A stretch of 56,013 nucleotides of DNA from Burkholderiales bacterium (GCA_016191995.1 JACPVA010000173.1:1-56013); one strand, 5' to 3'; shown: positions 1 to 7,982, counted from the first letter of the stretch. Program-made: numbers and translations. Notes: generated by a model from the letters alone, not told the origin.

Positions 1-47
1 AGGGCGCCGAGGCCGCGACCGCGGTGATGCAGACGATGGGGCGCTGA
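1..47 (+). CDS. 3' end of an upstream CDS (partial), probably export-operon adaptor
   Basis: In the frame ending at the TGA at 45-47 the window opens with 14 codons reading [14 protein letters not shown]. The ATG of the ABC permease follows 15 bases later, so the two genes are almost certainly one operon. In operons of the type adaptor-permease-ATPase the gene before the permease is usually a HlyD/RND-type periplasmic adaptor. That identity is inferred from position only, because too little sequence is present to recognise a domain. Confidence 0.5.
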   Translation, partial: GAEAATAVMQTMGR

Positions 48-62
48 GAGGCGACGCCCGCG

Positions 63-1292
63 ATGCGGCTGCCCCGCCCCGGTTTCGAGGTCCAGGTCGC
101 GCTGCGCTTCCTCGCCGAGGGGCGCATGCAGACGCTGCTGATCGTCGTCGGTGTCGCCGCCGGGGTCGCGGTGGTGGCCTACATCTCGGCGCTGATCAGC
201 GGGCTGCAGGCCAATACGCTCGAGAAGACGCTGGGCGCGCAGGCGCATGTGACGATCCATGTGCGCGACGAGGTCGTGCTGCCGGCGCGCGCCGCCACCG
301 CGGGCGAGGTGCGGCTGGCGCGCACGCAGGCACGCGACCAGCGCCCGCGCTCGATCGCCGACTGGCCGGCGCTGGCGGCCGCGGTCGCGGCGCGGCCCGG
401 CGTGGCGGCGGTCTCGCCGATGGTCTCCGCGGCGGGGCTGGCGCTGCGCGGCGAGGCGAGCAAGGCGATCGCGCTGGCCGGCGTCGAGCTCGACCGCTAC
501 GACCGCATCGTGCGCCTGCGCGACAAGGTCGTCGCCGGGCAGGCGCGGCTGGGCCCGGGCGAGGCGATCGTCGGCGCCGAGCTGGCCGCCGACCTCGGGC
601 TCGCGATCGGCGACCGCATGACGGTGGCCACCGGCGGCGTCAGCGAGGTCGTGCGCGTGACCGCGCTCGTCGACCTGGGCGTGCGCGAGCTCAACCGGCG
701 CAGCGTCTATATGCCACTGCGCAGCGTGCAAAGCCTGGTCGGGCTGCCCGGCGGCGCGACCAGCATCGACCTGCGGCTGGACGATGTCTGGGCCGCGCAG
801 CGCATCGCCGACGCGCTGGCCGCACAGCTGCCCGACCGCGTCGAGAGCTGGCAGCAGGCCAATGCGCAGCTGGTGTCGGCGCTGAATGCGCAGTCGGTCA
901 GCACGTCGATCATCCGCGGCGTCGTCGGCGTCGTCGTCGTGCTCGGCATCGCCAGCGTGCTCGTCGTCTCGGTGGTGCAGAAGCAGCGCGAGATCGGCAT
1001 CCTGCGCGCGATGGGTGCGACGCGCGGGCAGATCCTGCGCGTCTTCCTGCTGCAGGGCGCGATTGTCGGTGCGGTGGGGTCGGTGCTGGGCGTGGCGCTG
1101 GCGGCGGCGCTGGTCTGGGCCTTCACGACCTTCGTTCGCGGCAGCGACGGCCTGCCGCTGTTCGCGATCGGCCTCGCGCCGGCGCTGGCGCTGCGCATCG
1201 CGCTGGCGGCCACGCTGGCCGGCGTGCTGGCGGCGATCACGCCGGCACGCCGCGCCGCGGCGCTGGACCCGGCGCAGGCGATCCGGCTGTGA
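63..1292 (+). CDS. ABC transporter permease, MacB/FtsX type
   Basis: Inner-membrane permease of a MacB/LolCE-like exporter, 409 residues. A first membrane segment lies at about residues 24-46. A large periplasmic region (about 50-275) follows, and then the C-terminal FtsX domain with three more membrane segments, beginning near residue 283. The cytoplasmic motif [12 protein letters not shown] after the second segment is typical of the family. The stop overlaps the GTG start of the ATPase gene (GTGA), so the two products are translationally coupled partners. Members of this family export lipoproteins, peptides, lipids or drugs and need an adaptor; the substrate cannot be told from sequence. 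It is unlikely to be the housekeeping LolC/E because no second LolCDE partner is visible. Confidence 0.85.
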   Translation: MRLPRPGFEVQVALRFLAEGRMQTLLIVVGVAAGVAVVAYISALISGLQANTLEKTLGAQAHVTIHVRDEVVLPARAATAGEVRLARTQARDQRPRSIADWPALAAAVAARPGVAAVSPMVSAAGLALRGEASKAIALAGVELDRYDRIVRLRDKVVAGQARLGPGEAIVGAELAADLGLAIGDRMTVATGGVSEVVRVTALVDLGVRELNRRSVYMPLRSVQSLVGLPGGATSIDLRLDDVWAAQRIADALAAQLPDRVESWQQANAQLVSALNAQSVSTSIIRGVVGVVVVLGIASVLVVSVVQKQREIGILRAMGATRGQILRVFLLQGAIVGAVGSVLGVALAAALVWAFTTFVRGSDGLPLFAIGLAPALALRIALAATLAGVLAAITPARRAAALDPAQAIRL

Positions 1293-2074
1293 ACCCGCGC
1301 GAGGCGGCAACGTCGATCCCGGCTAACCGGGCCCCGGGCGGGCCGACCACGCGCGTCGCGCCGGTCGCGCCCGCCGACGCGCGGTCGGCCGAGCTCGTCG
1401 CGCTGCGCGGCGTGCGCAAGTCCTACAACCTCGGGCGCCCGAACGAGGCCGAGGTGCTACACGGCATCGACCTCGAGATCGGGCGCGGCGAGTTCGTCGC
1501 GCTGATCGGGCCGTCGGGGTCGGGCAAGAGCACGCTGCTGAACCTGCTCGGGCTGCTGGAGCGGCCGACCGCGGGCAGCTACCGGCTGCTCGGGCAGGAA
1601 ACGGCGACGCTGGACGAGCGCACGCTGACGCTGCGGCGGCGCGAGGCGCTGGGCTTCGTCTTCCAGTTCCACCACCTGCTGCCGGCGTTCAGCGCGCTGG
1701 AGAACGTGACGCTGCCGGCGCTGATGCGCGACGGCCGGGTCGGCGCCGCGGCACGCGAGCGCGCGGCCGCGCTGCTCGCCGAGGTCGGGCTGGCCGACGC
1801 GCTGGCCAAGCGGCCGGGGGAGCTATCGGGCGGCATGCAGCAGCGGGTGGCGATCGCGCGCGCGCTGGTGCACGCGCCGCCGCTGGTGCTGGCCGACGAG
1901 CCGACCGGCAACCTCGACCGGCACAGCTCGGACGAGGTCTTCGCGCTGATGCGCCGGATGCACGCCGAGCAGCGAACGGCCTTCCTCGTCGTCACGCACG
2001 ACCCGCGCCTGGCCGAGCGCTGCGACCGCATCGTCGAGCTGGTCGACGGGCGGATCGTCGGCGAGGGCGGGTGA
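1289..2074 (+). CDS. ABC transporter ATP-binding protein (LolD/MacB-type)
   Basis: ATPase subunit of 261 residues driving the permease encoded just upstream. Visible motifs are Walker [10 protein letters not shown] near residues 75-83, the Q-loop region [11 protein letters not shown], the signature [15 protein letters not shown] near residue 178, Walker [10 protein letters not shown] and the H-loop VVTHD. The GTG start overlaps the permease stop by four bases. The first 35 or so residues are an extra, low-complexity N-terminal tail compared with LolD. The FQFHHLLP segment and the pairing with an FtsX-type permease place it in the LolD/MacB group rather than the nutrient importers. It is the last gene of this operon; the next genes are convergent. 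Confidence 0.88.
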   Translation: MNPREAATSIPANRAPGGPTTRVAPVAPADARSAELVALRGVRKSYNLGRPNEAEVLHGIDLEIGRGEFVALIGPSGSGKSTLLNLLGLLERPTAGSYRLLGQETATLDERTLTLRRREALGFVFQFHHLLPAFSALENVTLPALMRDGRVGAAARERAAALLAEVGLADALAKRPGELSGGMQQRVAIARALVHAPPLVLADEPTGNLDRHSSDEVFALMRRMHAEQRTAFLVVTHDPRLAERCDRIVELVDGRIVGEGG

Positions 2075-2153
2075 TCGTGGGTGTGGACGGGTGTGGGCGG
2101 GTGAACGCCTGCGCGGGCCGATCGAGTCCCCTTCAGAGCCGTTCGCCGCGCGT

Positions 2154-2591
2154 CTAGGTCGGCGCAAGCAACGTGAGGCGACCTCGCGCGAGCAAGTTTC
2201 TGAAGCCTCGATCGAAGGTGACGAGATGCTCGCCCAGGTGCGCGACCGCGGCCGACAACCAGGCATCCGGCACATCGTTTCCACCCAGCCTCTTGTCGAG
2301 GCACAGCTGCCTCAAGGTCGACCACTCAGGCCCAAGGGACGCCAGTTGCACACCCGGCGAAGCCAGCATCGCGTCGACAAACGCGACCGCATCGTCGGTC
2401 GGGGTTGCAGCCCGGAAGATCCTCGGGCTGGTGACCAGCCGCAGAAAGCTGGCGACCACCATAGGCATCAGCGTGAAGGCTGCGCCGGTGCTGGATGCCC
2501 CCAGTGCGTCCTCGAGCCAGTCGCGAGCCACGGCATGATGCGGATGATCGGTGCGCGAGGCAGCGACCAGCACATTGACGTCAGGCGTCAT
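2154..2591 (-). CDS. vapC: VapC-type PIN-domain ribonuclease toxin
   Basis: 145-residue PIN-domain protein, the toxin of a type II toxin-antitoxin pair. PIN acidic residues are visible: the N-terminal MTPDVNVLVAASR with Asp4, an Asp in GGNDVPDAWLSA in the middle, and a C-terminal LVTFDRGF. VapC toxins cleave RNA (often tRNA-fMet or 23S rRNA); the target here is unknown. The start lies 11 bases inside the upstream vapB gene, so translation is coupled, as is usual for vapBC. The gene is convergent with the ABC ATPase gene. Length fits the family (about 130-145). Confidence 0.88.
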   Translation of the reverse strand: MTPDVNVLVAASRTDHPHHAVARDWLEDALGASSTGAAFTLMPMVVASFLRLVTSPRIFRAATPTDDAVAFVDAMLASPGVQLASLGPEWSTLRQLCLDKRLGGNDVPDAWLSAAVAHLGEHLVTFDRGFRNLLARGRLTLLAPT

Positions 2592-2826
2592 CGTCGAGCG
2601 CCTCGAGCAGAGCCTTGTTGCTCAGCGGGTTGACACCCTCGACCAGCCCACCCCGACCCTTGAAGACCGGCAGGCGAACCCGACCGCGCTTGCCAGAGTC
2701 CGTCTTGGCGCGGAGTCGAAGTTGCAGACCTTCTTCGATCAAGCGCGTCAGGCTCGTCCGTTGCTGAGCCGCGAGCGCCTTGGCATCGGCGAGGAGCTGG
2801 TCGTTGAGGTCGAGGGTCGTCTTCAT
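2581..2826 (-). CDS. vapB: VapB-type antitoxin
   Basis: 81-residue antitoxin. The first 40 residues (start MKTTLDLNDQLLADAKALA) are a ribbon-helix-helix DNA-binding domain of the kind fused to VapB antitoxins. The C-terminal half, which contains VFKGRGGLVEGVNP, should wrap the VapC toxin. It overlaps vapC by 11 bases. A perfect 9+9 palindrome starts eight bases upstream of the ATG, which suggests autorepression by the VapBC complex. No Shine-Dalgarno sequence is seen before the ATG, so translation may be leaderless or weakly initiated. Confidence 0.87.
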   Translation of the reverse strand: MKTTLDLNDQLLADAKALAAQQRTSLTRLIEEGLQLRLRAKTDSGKRGRVRLPVFKGRGGLVEGVNPLSNKALLEALDDDA

Positions 2827-2833
2827 CGATCGA

Positions 2834-2853
2834 TGATACAGATTTCTGTATCA
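2834..2853 (-). promoter_or_regulatory. Probable VapBC operator palindrome
   Basis: TGATACAGA-TT-TCTGTATCA is a perfect 9-base inverted repeat with a 2-base spacer, lying 8-27 bases upstream of the vapB start codon. Autoregulated vapBC operons normally bind their RHH antitoxin to such a site. Assignment as operator is inference from position and symmetry. Confidence 0.7.
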
Positions 2854-3127
2854 ACGCTGCAAGCACCCCTGGCAGCATCCATGGCCTTGTTCTCCTGAGT
2901 CCCGGGGTCGCGGCGGCCTGCATCGGGCAGGCAAGCACGTTTCGGTGCGGGAACACCGTTGCGGGCTTCTGATGCCTGACCTTCATGATCCCGCGTTATC
3001 GCCCACGGGCATGAAAACCGCGCCGCGCGTGATGCGTGGGGGCAAGTGCTTCCGCGCGAGCCAAGGCCAACGGGCACCATTCCGCGACATGTCCCCCGCC
3101 AGCGGCCTTCGGCCGCTGGCCCCTCCT
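2854..3127. other. Non-coding stretch with a GC hairpin; possible decayed retroelement DNA
   Basis: I see no credible gene here. The one clear structure is a perfect 10-base hairpin, GCCAGCGGCC-TTC-GGCCGCTGGC, at 3098-3120. The stretch lies downstream (minus-strand sense) of the Avd-like relic, where a diversity-generating retroelement would carry its template repeat and reverse transcriptase. No reverse transcriptase reading frame survives, and vapB begins immediately afterwards. Confidence 0.4.
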
Positions 3128-3508
3128 CTACTTGCGCGGAAGGGCGCCCGCTGGCGTTGGCCTGCCATCGCTGCGGTACTCGACCGTCCAACAGCACTTC
3201 CGCTCACCTTGGGCCGCTCGGTCTTCCCACGCAGCCGGAAGTACGGCGCAGTAGGGCTGCGACGGATCGCGAGCTCGAACTTTGACCCCGATCTCCTCGC
3301 GCAGCCGCAACAGCACCGCGGCGCGCTCGCCTGTGCTGCGCGCGTTGATGGCGCGCTGTACCCCCATCAGCAGCGCCCGGCTGCCCTGCCGCAGCTCGGC
3401 GCCCAGCGTGACCTTGTGGTCAGGCGCAAAGCCCGCCACCAGCTACTCGAAGTGCACCGTCAGGTTGAGTGCTGTCTTGTCGATCGGCGGGTGCTCGTGC
3501 CGGGCCAT
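3128..3508 (-). pseudogene. Avd-like four-helix-bundle protein, broken by an in-frame TAG
   Basis: Reading from the ATG at 3508, the frame gives MARHEHPPIDKTALNLTVHF plus Glu, then a TAG at 3443-3445. It continues in the same frame with LVAGFAPDHKVTLGAELR and a helical stretch containing LLMGVQRAINAR and VLLRLREEIG. This pattern (MARHEH start, VAGF..HK.TLG..LR, R-N-AR, L..LRE.I) resembles the accessory variability determinant (Avd) of diversity-generating retroelements and related standalone four-helix-bundle proteins. Similarity fades after about residue 80, and the remaining frame to 3128 looks like read-through. The recognition is from memory of the family, not a search. No reverse transcriptase is present in the window, so any retroelement is a relic. 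Confidence 0.5.
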
Positions 3509-3578
3509 GGTGGTGCCCGAGCGGCGCGGTCGGGGGCTGCGCCCGCGAACCCCCTAAACAGCCGAAGCGCCCGAAGCG

Positions 3579-4386
3579 TCAACGTGTTCGCCGGCGATGC
3601 ACCGCCACGCCTACCGCGCCCAGGCCGGCCAGCAGCATCACGACACTCGCGGGCTCCGGCACGGCGAACACATCGCCGGGGCGAACGGCAACGGCGTAGT
3701 AATCGCTGCTTTGGAGACTGAAGTGCTGGTAGCCGTTGAGCGTATAGAAATACCAGGCGTGGGTCGATAGCGCCAACGTATGCGGCGTACCGGACCAGTA
3801 GGCGACGGACTCCGTGGACAGCATGTCGCTGAACGGGCCGGCGTTCTTCAGGCCCCAGCCGTCTTGTGGACCGCTCCCGCTGGTGTCGTGATAGGCCAGG
3901 TTCCCCAGCGTGACGTAGTACATGTGCGCCAGCGGCGAGCCGCTGGTGTCGACGTTGAAGCCGCAGTCAGTGGCGTTGGACCCGTAGTTGCAACCGTCGT
4001 TGCCAATATCGGTGACGCCGGGAAGCGACCAGCCGCCGCCGAAGTCGGTCAGCGCGGCGGCCCAGGCAGTCGCACTACTCCAGGTCATTCGACCATCGGT
4101 GGGACTCGATCCGTTGTCGAACGACGATCCCGCACCGGCATTCCAGTCAGCCAGCCAGGTCAGGTCGAGGGCGGTGCCGTAGACATACTTCAGCGCCGGA
4201 TTCGGCGTGCCTGACACGAGCAGGCTGACCGGGTTGCCGCTCGCATCCCGGCCGCGCAGCGTGCCGTCGGTACCATCGGTGCCAAACCAGGTGCCCTTGG
4301 TCGTATCCACCGCAGCCAGTGCGGCGACCGCCCCCCACCGCCAACGCCACGGCCACCGCCGTGCGCGCCATCGCCGAAGCACTCAT
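3579..4386 (-). pseudogene. DUF1566-like PEP-CTERM exported protein, frameshifted in a G6 tract
   Basis: The body carries a W/G-rich DUF1566-type domain (motifs GRMTWSSATAW, GGWSLPGVTDI, YWSGTPH, YYAVAVRPGD). It ends in a PEP-CTERM sorting signal: VPEPASVVMLLAGLGAVGVA, then His-Arg repeats. Such proteins are exported by Sec and processed by exosortase. The natural start is the ATG at 4386, preceded by an AGGGGGA ribosome site, and it encodes a signal peptide MARTAVAVALAVG. That frame leaves the body frame at a run of six G (4331-4336 on the plus strand, as C). Removing one G joins the signal peptide to AVAALAAVDTTKG perfectly. The break may be real decay, phase variation or a sequencing error. 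A sigma-54-like promoter and an upstream palindrome lie just before the gene. Confidence 0.75.
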
Positions 4387-4450
4387 GCCTGTCCCCCTAT
4401 TGCCCTCGTTGCACCCGGCGGCGCCCCGCTGGGTCGCCGCTTGGCGCGAC

Positions 4451-4464
4451 GCAAGTTTTGCGCC
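4451..4464 (-). promoter_or_regulatory. Candidate sigma-54 (-24/-12) promoter of the PEP-CTERM gene
   Basis: On the minus strand GGCGC-AAAAC-TTGC matches the sigma-54 consensus GGCAC-N5-TTGC with one mismatch and correct spacing. It sits 65 bases upstream of the ATG at 4386. PEP-CTERM genes in betaproteobacteria are commonly controlled by RpoN and the PrsK/PrsR two-component system, which supports the call. Confidence 0.6.
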
Positions 4465-4547
4465 CGAGTTCGCCCGGCGGAACTTTTCGCTTTGCGAATC
4501 AAAGACTTGAGCCGCGGCGCGCCGCGCTGCGCTGCGCTGCGCGGCGT

Positions 4548-4564
4548 TGTCAAATTTTTCGACA
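4548..4564 (-). promoter_or_regulatory. Candidate enhancer site (PrsR-type) for the PEP-CTERM promoter
   Basis: TGTC-AAATTTTTC-GACA is an interrupted palindrome in otherwise very GC-rich DNA, about 85-110 bases upstream of the -24/-12 element, the usual distance for a sigma-54 activator. A further half-site-like GTCGAC follows at 4569-4574. PEP-CTERM regulons are known to carry similar TGT-A/T-rich-GACA motifs. Assignment to PrsR is inference. Confidence 0.5.
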
Positions 4565-4924
4565 TATCGTCGACTGGCGTGCGCTCGCGATCCGATGACG
4601 AACCGATGGCAGCCCGCCCCAGCCCGGCGGTTGCCGACCGCGGCGCGCAGCCGCGCGCCCCGCGCCCGCCTTCCCGAGCCCCAGGCCCCACCAGCGGCGC
4701 GGCGTGCGGGAGCGAGAACAGCCGGCGCAACGCGCTTCGGCGGTGGGGGCAAGCGCGGGGGCAGGGCCTATTCGCGGTCGCCTCGACCTGCACCACGACG
4801 GCCAACGGCTGCAACCGGCCGAGCGCGAACGTCCGAAACGGTGCAGCGGGCAGGGGGTCTTGCCTTCAGCCCCTCTGGCGTTGCCGTGAGCACCTTCGCG
4901 TCCCGCTGCGCGATCCCGAGAGAC
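4565..4924. other. Intergenic region without a recognised gene
   Basis: The DNA between the PEP-CTERM promoter region and the mazEF promoter is GC-rich and has several overlapping open frames of biased, Arg/Ala/Pro-rich composition. None has a ribosome site or a recognisable domain. A short GCTGC direct repeat run occurs just before it (about 4526-4541). Confidence 0.5.
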
Positions 4925-4953
4925 TTGACCCGGTGAGGCAGCACGTCTAGACT
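4925..4953 (+). promoter_or_regulatory. Sigma-70 promoter of mazEF
   Basis: TTGACC at 4925-4930 and TAGACT at 4948-4953 are separated by 17 bases. The likely transcription start, near 4960, is 20 bases before the mazE ATG, with a GGAGGT ribosome site at 4969-4974. This is the clearest sigma-70 promoter I can read in the window. Confidence 0.65.
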
Positions 4954-4980
4954 CCGTTTAAACAAACTGGAGGTGCCCAA

Positions 4981-5232
4981 ATGGCCGAAGCGGTTCTCGA
5001 TCTCAAACGCTGGGGCAACAACCTCGGCGTTCGGCTGCCCGCTGCGGTGGCAAAGGCGGCGCACTTGCACGTCGATCAACGTGTCCGCGTGTCGGTCGAG
5101 GGGACGAAGGTCGTCATCACGCCGCTCGAGGCGGCCGAGTCGAGTCTCGAAGCGCGCTTGGCACAGTTCGATCCCACGCGCCACGGCGGCGAGAGCATGC
5201 CCACCAGCCCGGTCGGGGCCGAGCGATGGTAG
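4981..5232 (+). CDS. mazE: MazE-type antitoxin (AbrB/SpoVT fold)
   Basis: 83 residues. The N-terminal half, with LKRWGNNLGVRLPAAVA and VSVEGTKVVITPL, is a swapped-hairpin AbrB-type DNA-binding domain, as in MazE/PemI. The C-terminal tail (SSLEARLAQFDPTRHGGE) should occupy the MazF active site. A GGAGGT ribosome site precedes the ATG. The stop overlaps the start of mazF by seven bases, so the pair is translationally coupled. MazE usually represses its own operon together with MazF. Confidence 0.88.
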   Translation: MAEAVLDLKRWGNNLGVRLPAAVAKAAHLHVDQRVRVSVEGTKVVITPLEAAESSLEARLAQFDPTRHGGESMPTSPVGAERW

Positions 5233-5630
5233 GCGGCCCAGGGCGCTCGGCCGCGGCGACCAAGCCATGGGTGCCCGAGAGGCAGGAGGTCATCTGGATC
5301 GACTGCAACCCGCAGGCCGGAAGGGAGATGCGCGACATGCACCCCTTCTTGGTGCTCTCACCGCGGGCATTCAACGATCGCACGTCGTTGGTGATCGGGT
5401 TTCCGATGACGACCGCGGAATGCAACGCCGACAACCCGTTCGCCGTAGCCGTCGGGCCGGCCGCGGGGCGACGCGCAGGCAAGACCAGCTACATCCTGTG
5501 CCACCAGCCCAAGTCGTTCGACTGGCGCACGAGACGCGCCTCACCACATCCTCTGAAGCAGCTGCCCGATCCGTCTTTTCTCGAAGCCCGCAGGCGGCTC
5601 GATCAGATCATCGCGTTGTCGGACGCTTGA
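5226..5630 (+). CDS. mazF: MazF/PemK-type endoribonuclease toxin
   Basis: 134 residues of the PemK/MazF fold. Recognisable segments are VIWIDCNPQAGREMRDMHPF near the N-terminus, with the catalytic-type Arg, FNDRTSLVIGFPMTT, and KTSYILCHQPKSFDWRTR near the C-terminus. MazF cuts mRNA at short sequence motifs; the motif recognised here is unknown. The first 15 or so residues (GGPGRSAAATKPW) are an extension relative to E. coli MazF. It overlaps mazE and ends 44 bases before the stop of a convergent ABC transporter gene. Confidence 0.87.
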   Translation: MVGGPGRSAAATKPWVPERQEVIWIDCNPQAGREMRDMHPFLVLSPRAFNDRTSLVIGFPMTTAECNADNPFAVAVGPAAGRRAGKTSYILCHQPKSFDWRTRRASPHPLKQLPDPSFLEARRRLDQIIALSDA

Positions 5631-5673
5631 CCGGGAGAGGGGAGGGAACGGGGTCGAGGTCACGGGGTCCCGC

Positions 5674-7503
5674 TCAGCCCCCCGCCTCCCGATCCGCCGC
5701 CGCCTGCTGCAGCCGCCACATCTCGGCATAGCGCCCGCCGCGCGCGAGCAGCTCGTCGTGGGTGCCGGTTTCGGCCACCCGCCCCTCGTGCAGCACGACG
5801 ATGCGGTGCGCGTCGACCACCGTCGACAGCCGGTGCGCGATCACGAGTGCGGTCTTGCCGCGCGCGGCGGCGCGGATCTCGGACTGGATCGCGCGCTCGT
5901 TGGCCGAGTCCAGCGCCGAGGTCGCCTCGTCGAAGACCAGGATCGGCGGGTTCTTCAGCAGCGTGCGCGCGATCGCCACGCGCTGCTTCTCGCCGCCGGA
6001 GAGCTTCAGCCCGCGCTCGCCGACCATCGTGTCGTAGCCGCGCGGTGTCGAGACGACGAAGTCGTGGATGTGCGCGGCCCGGGCCGCCGCCTCGACCTGC
6101 GCGCGCGTCGCACCCGGGCGGCCGTAGGCGATGTTGTACTCGACCGTATCGTTGAACAGCACCGTATCCTGCGGCACGATGCCGATCGCGCGGCGCAGGC
6201 TGTCTTGCGTCACGGCGCGGATGTCCTGGCCGTCGATCGTGATGCGCCCGCCCGTCACGTCGTAGAAGCGGACCAGCAGCCGCGCCAACGTGCTCTTGCC
6301 CGCGCCCGATGCGCCGACCACCGCCACCGTCGCGCCGGGCGGGATCTCGAAGCTCACGCCGTGAAGGATCTCGCGCGCCGGCTCGTAGCCGAAGCGAACG
6401 TCGTCGAAGCGCACCCGGCCCTCGCTCACCTGCAGCGCCGGCGCGCCGGGGGCGTCGCAGACCTCGCAATCGCGCCCGAGCAGCGCGAACATCTTGTCCA
6501 GGTCGGTCAGGCTCTGCTTGATCTCGCGGTACACCGAGCCGAGGAAGTTCAGCGGGATGTAGAGCTGGATCATGTAGGCGTTGACCATCACCAGGTCGCC
6601 CAGCGTCAGCGTGCCGGCGACGACGCCGGCCGTCGCCAGCCACAGCATCGCCACCAGCGCGACGACGATGACGAGCTGCTGCCCGGTGTTGAGCAGCGAC
6701 AGGCTGCTCTTGCTGCGCAGCGACGCGCGGTACAGCGCCTGCAGGCTGGCGTCGTAGCGGCGCGCCTCGAAGGCCTCGTTGCCGAAATACTTGACGGTCT
6801 CGTAGTTCAGCAGCGCGTCGATCGCACGGCCGTGCGCGGCCGAGTCCGACTCGTTCATCTGGATGCGGAACTTGGTGCGCCACTCGGTGACGCCGACCGT
6901 GAACGCGATATAGACCGCCACCGCCACGCCGGTGACGAGCGCGAAGCGGGCGTCGAACTGCCAGGCCAGGATGCCGAGCACGAGGGCGACCTCGACCAGC
7001 GTCGGCAGGATGCTGTACAGCGTGTACGAGATCAGCGAGTGCACCGCGCGCGTGCCGCGCTCGATATCGCGCGTCATGCCGCCGGTCTGGCGCTCGAGGT
7101 GGAAGCGCAGGCTCAGCGCGTGCAGGTGGCGGAAGACCTCGAGCGAGATGCGCCGCGACGCGCCCTCGGTCGCCTTGGCGAAGACGAGCTCGCGCAGCTC
7201 GGTGAAGACGGTCGTGGCCAGCCTCAGCGTGCCGTAGGCGACCAGCAGACCGACCGGGACGACGAGCAGCGCCTGCGCGCTGCCGGGCGGGATCTGCAAG
7301 CCGTCGACGATGCGCTTGAGCAGCAGCGGCACGCCGACGTTGGCGCCCTTGGCCGCGAGCACGAAGGCCAGCGCCGCGACGACGCGCCAGCGGTAATGCC
7401 ACAGGTAGGGCAGCAGGCGGCCGAGCGTGGCCGCGTCCGACCGTGCGGCGCTGCGCGGGGCGGCGTCGGCGGCGGTGGCGGGCAGGGCGGCGGAGCGTCT
7501 CAT
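5674..7503 (-). CDS. ABC exporter, ATM1/HMT1 type (fused membrane and ATPase domains)
   Basis: 609 residues: a six-helix membrane domain (about residues 35-330) followed by a nucleotide-binding domain. The ATPase part shows Walker A GASGAGKST near residue 400, the signature LSGGEKQRVAIARTL, Walker B ILVFDEATSALD and the H-loop IAHRLST. The membrane domain has the ATM1-type stretches FHLERQTGGMTRDIERGTRA and LNYETVKYFGNE, which point to the ABCB7/ATM1/HMT1 group. These export glutathione-linked sulfur, iron-sulfur precursors or heavy-metal conjugates. It is divergent from the thioesterase gene, with 53 bases between start codons, so both promoters lie in a very short gap. The exact substrate is unknown. 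Confidence 0.88.
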   Translation of the reverse strand: MRRSAALPATAADAAPRSAARSDAATLGRLLPYLWHYRWRVVAALAFVLAAKGANVGVPLLLKRIVDGLQIPPGSAQALLVVPVGLLVAYGTLRLATTVFTELRELVFAKATEGASRRISLEVFRHLHALSLRFHLERQTGGMTRDIERGTRAVHSLISYTLYSILPTLVEVALVLGILAWQFDARFALVTGVAVAVYIAFTVGVTEWRTKFRIQMNESDSAAHGRAIDALLNYETVKYFGNEAFEARRYDASLQALYRASLRSKSSLSLLNTGQQLVIVVALVAMLWLATAGVVAGTLTLGDLVMVNAYMIQLYIPLNFLGSVYREIKQSLTDLDKMFALLGRDCEVCDAPGAPALQVSEGRVRFDDVRFGYEPAREILHGVSFEIPPGATVAVVGASGAGKSTLARLLVRFYDVTGGRITIDGQDIRAVTQDSLRRAIGIVPQDTVLFNDTVEYNIAYGRPGATRAQVEAAARAAHIHDFVVSTPRGYDTMVGERGLKLSGGEKQRVAIARTLLKNPPILVFDEATSALDSANERAIQSEIRAAARGKTALVIAHRLSTVVDAHRIVVLHEGRVAETGTHDELLARGGRYAEMWRLQQAAADREAGG

Positions 7504-7556
7504 GGAAGAATGCGGCGAGGCCCCGGGTCCAGCCCGGGTCGCGAAAGGTCGATGCG

Positions 7557-7982
7557 ATGTCCGACGAATCCAACCGCAAGCCGACCGTGCTGCGCCGCCC
7601 CGACAGTGTGCACGAGGACGCCGAGCTGGTGCTGCGCGTCTTTCCGATGCCCGCCGACAGCAATGCCAACGGCGACATCTTCGGCGGCTGGGTGATGGCG
7701 CAGGTCGACGTCGCCGGCGCGGTGCTGCCGATGCGCATCGCCAAGGGCCGCATCGCCACCGTCGCGGTCAACGAGTTCCTGTTCAAGCAGCCGGTCTCGG
7801 TCGGCGACCTGCTGAGCTTCTACGCCCGCGTCACGCGCATCGGCCGCAGCTCGGTGACGGTGCACGTCGAGGTCTGGGCCGAGCGCAACCCCGAGGACTG
7901 GCATGTCGTCAAGGTGACCGAGGCCAACCTGACCTACGTCGCGATCGACGAGCGGGGAAGGCCGAGGCCGCTGCCGGCCTGA
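7557..7982 (+). CDS. Acyl-CoA thioesterase, hotdog fold (YciA-like)
   Basis: 141 residues from the ATG at 7557, chosen because the conserved sequence begins there; longer in-frame versions have no similarity. The hotdog core shows NANGDIFGGWVMAQVDVAGA with the catalytic-type Asp/Asn region, then AVNEFLFKQPVSVGDLLSFY and VHVEVWAER. YciA/BACH enzymes hydrolyse short- to medium-chain acyl-CoA in the cytosol. The gene faces the end of the beta-oxidation operon, so it fits an acyl-CoA turnover role. It may share a bidirectional promoter with the ABC exporter gene. Confidence 0.87.
   Translation: MSDESNRKPTVLRRPDSVHEDAELVLRVFPMPADSNANGDIFGGWVMAQVDVAGAVLPMRIAKGRIATVAVNEFLFKQPVSVGDLLSFYARVTRIGRSSVTVHVEVWAERNPEDWHVVKVTEANLTYVAIDERGRPRPLPA

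Noticed and set aside
2945..3721. 258-codon plus-strand frame over the Avd relic and PEP-CTERM 3' end
   Set aside because: Arg/Pro/Ala-rich and crosses both minus-strand relics; no ribosome site or domain.
3579..3800. Variable region of a diversity-generating retroelement in the PEP-CTERM protein
   Set aside because: The gene ends in a PEP-CTERM signal rather than a lectin-fold variable repeat, and no matching template repeat is visible, so the link to the Avd relic is not supported.
5758..7695. 645-codon open frame antisense to the ATM1-type exporter gene
   Set aside because: Same shadow effect; no recognisable motif, while the minus strand encodes a complete ABC exporter.
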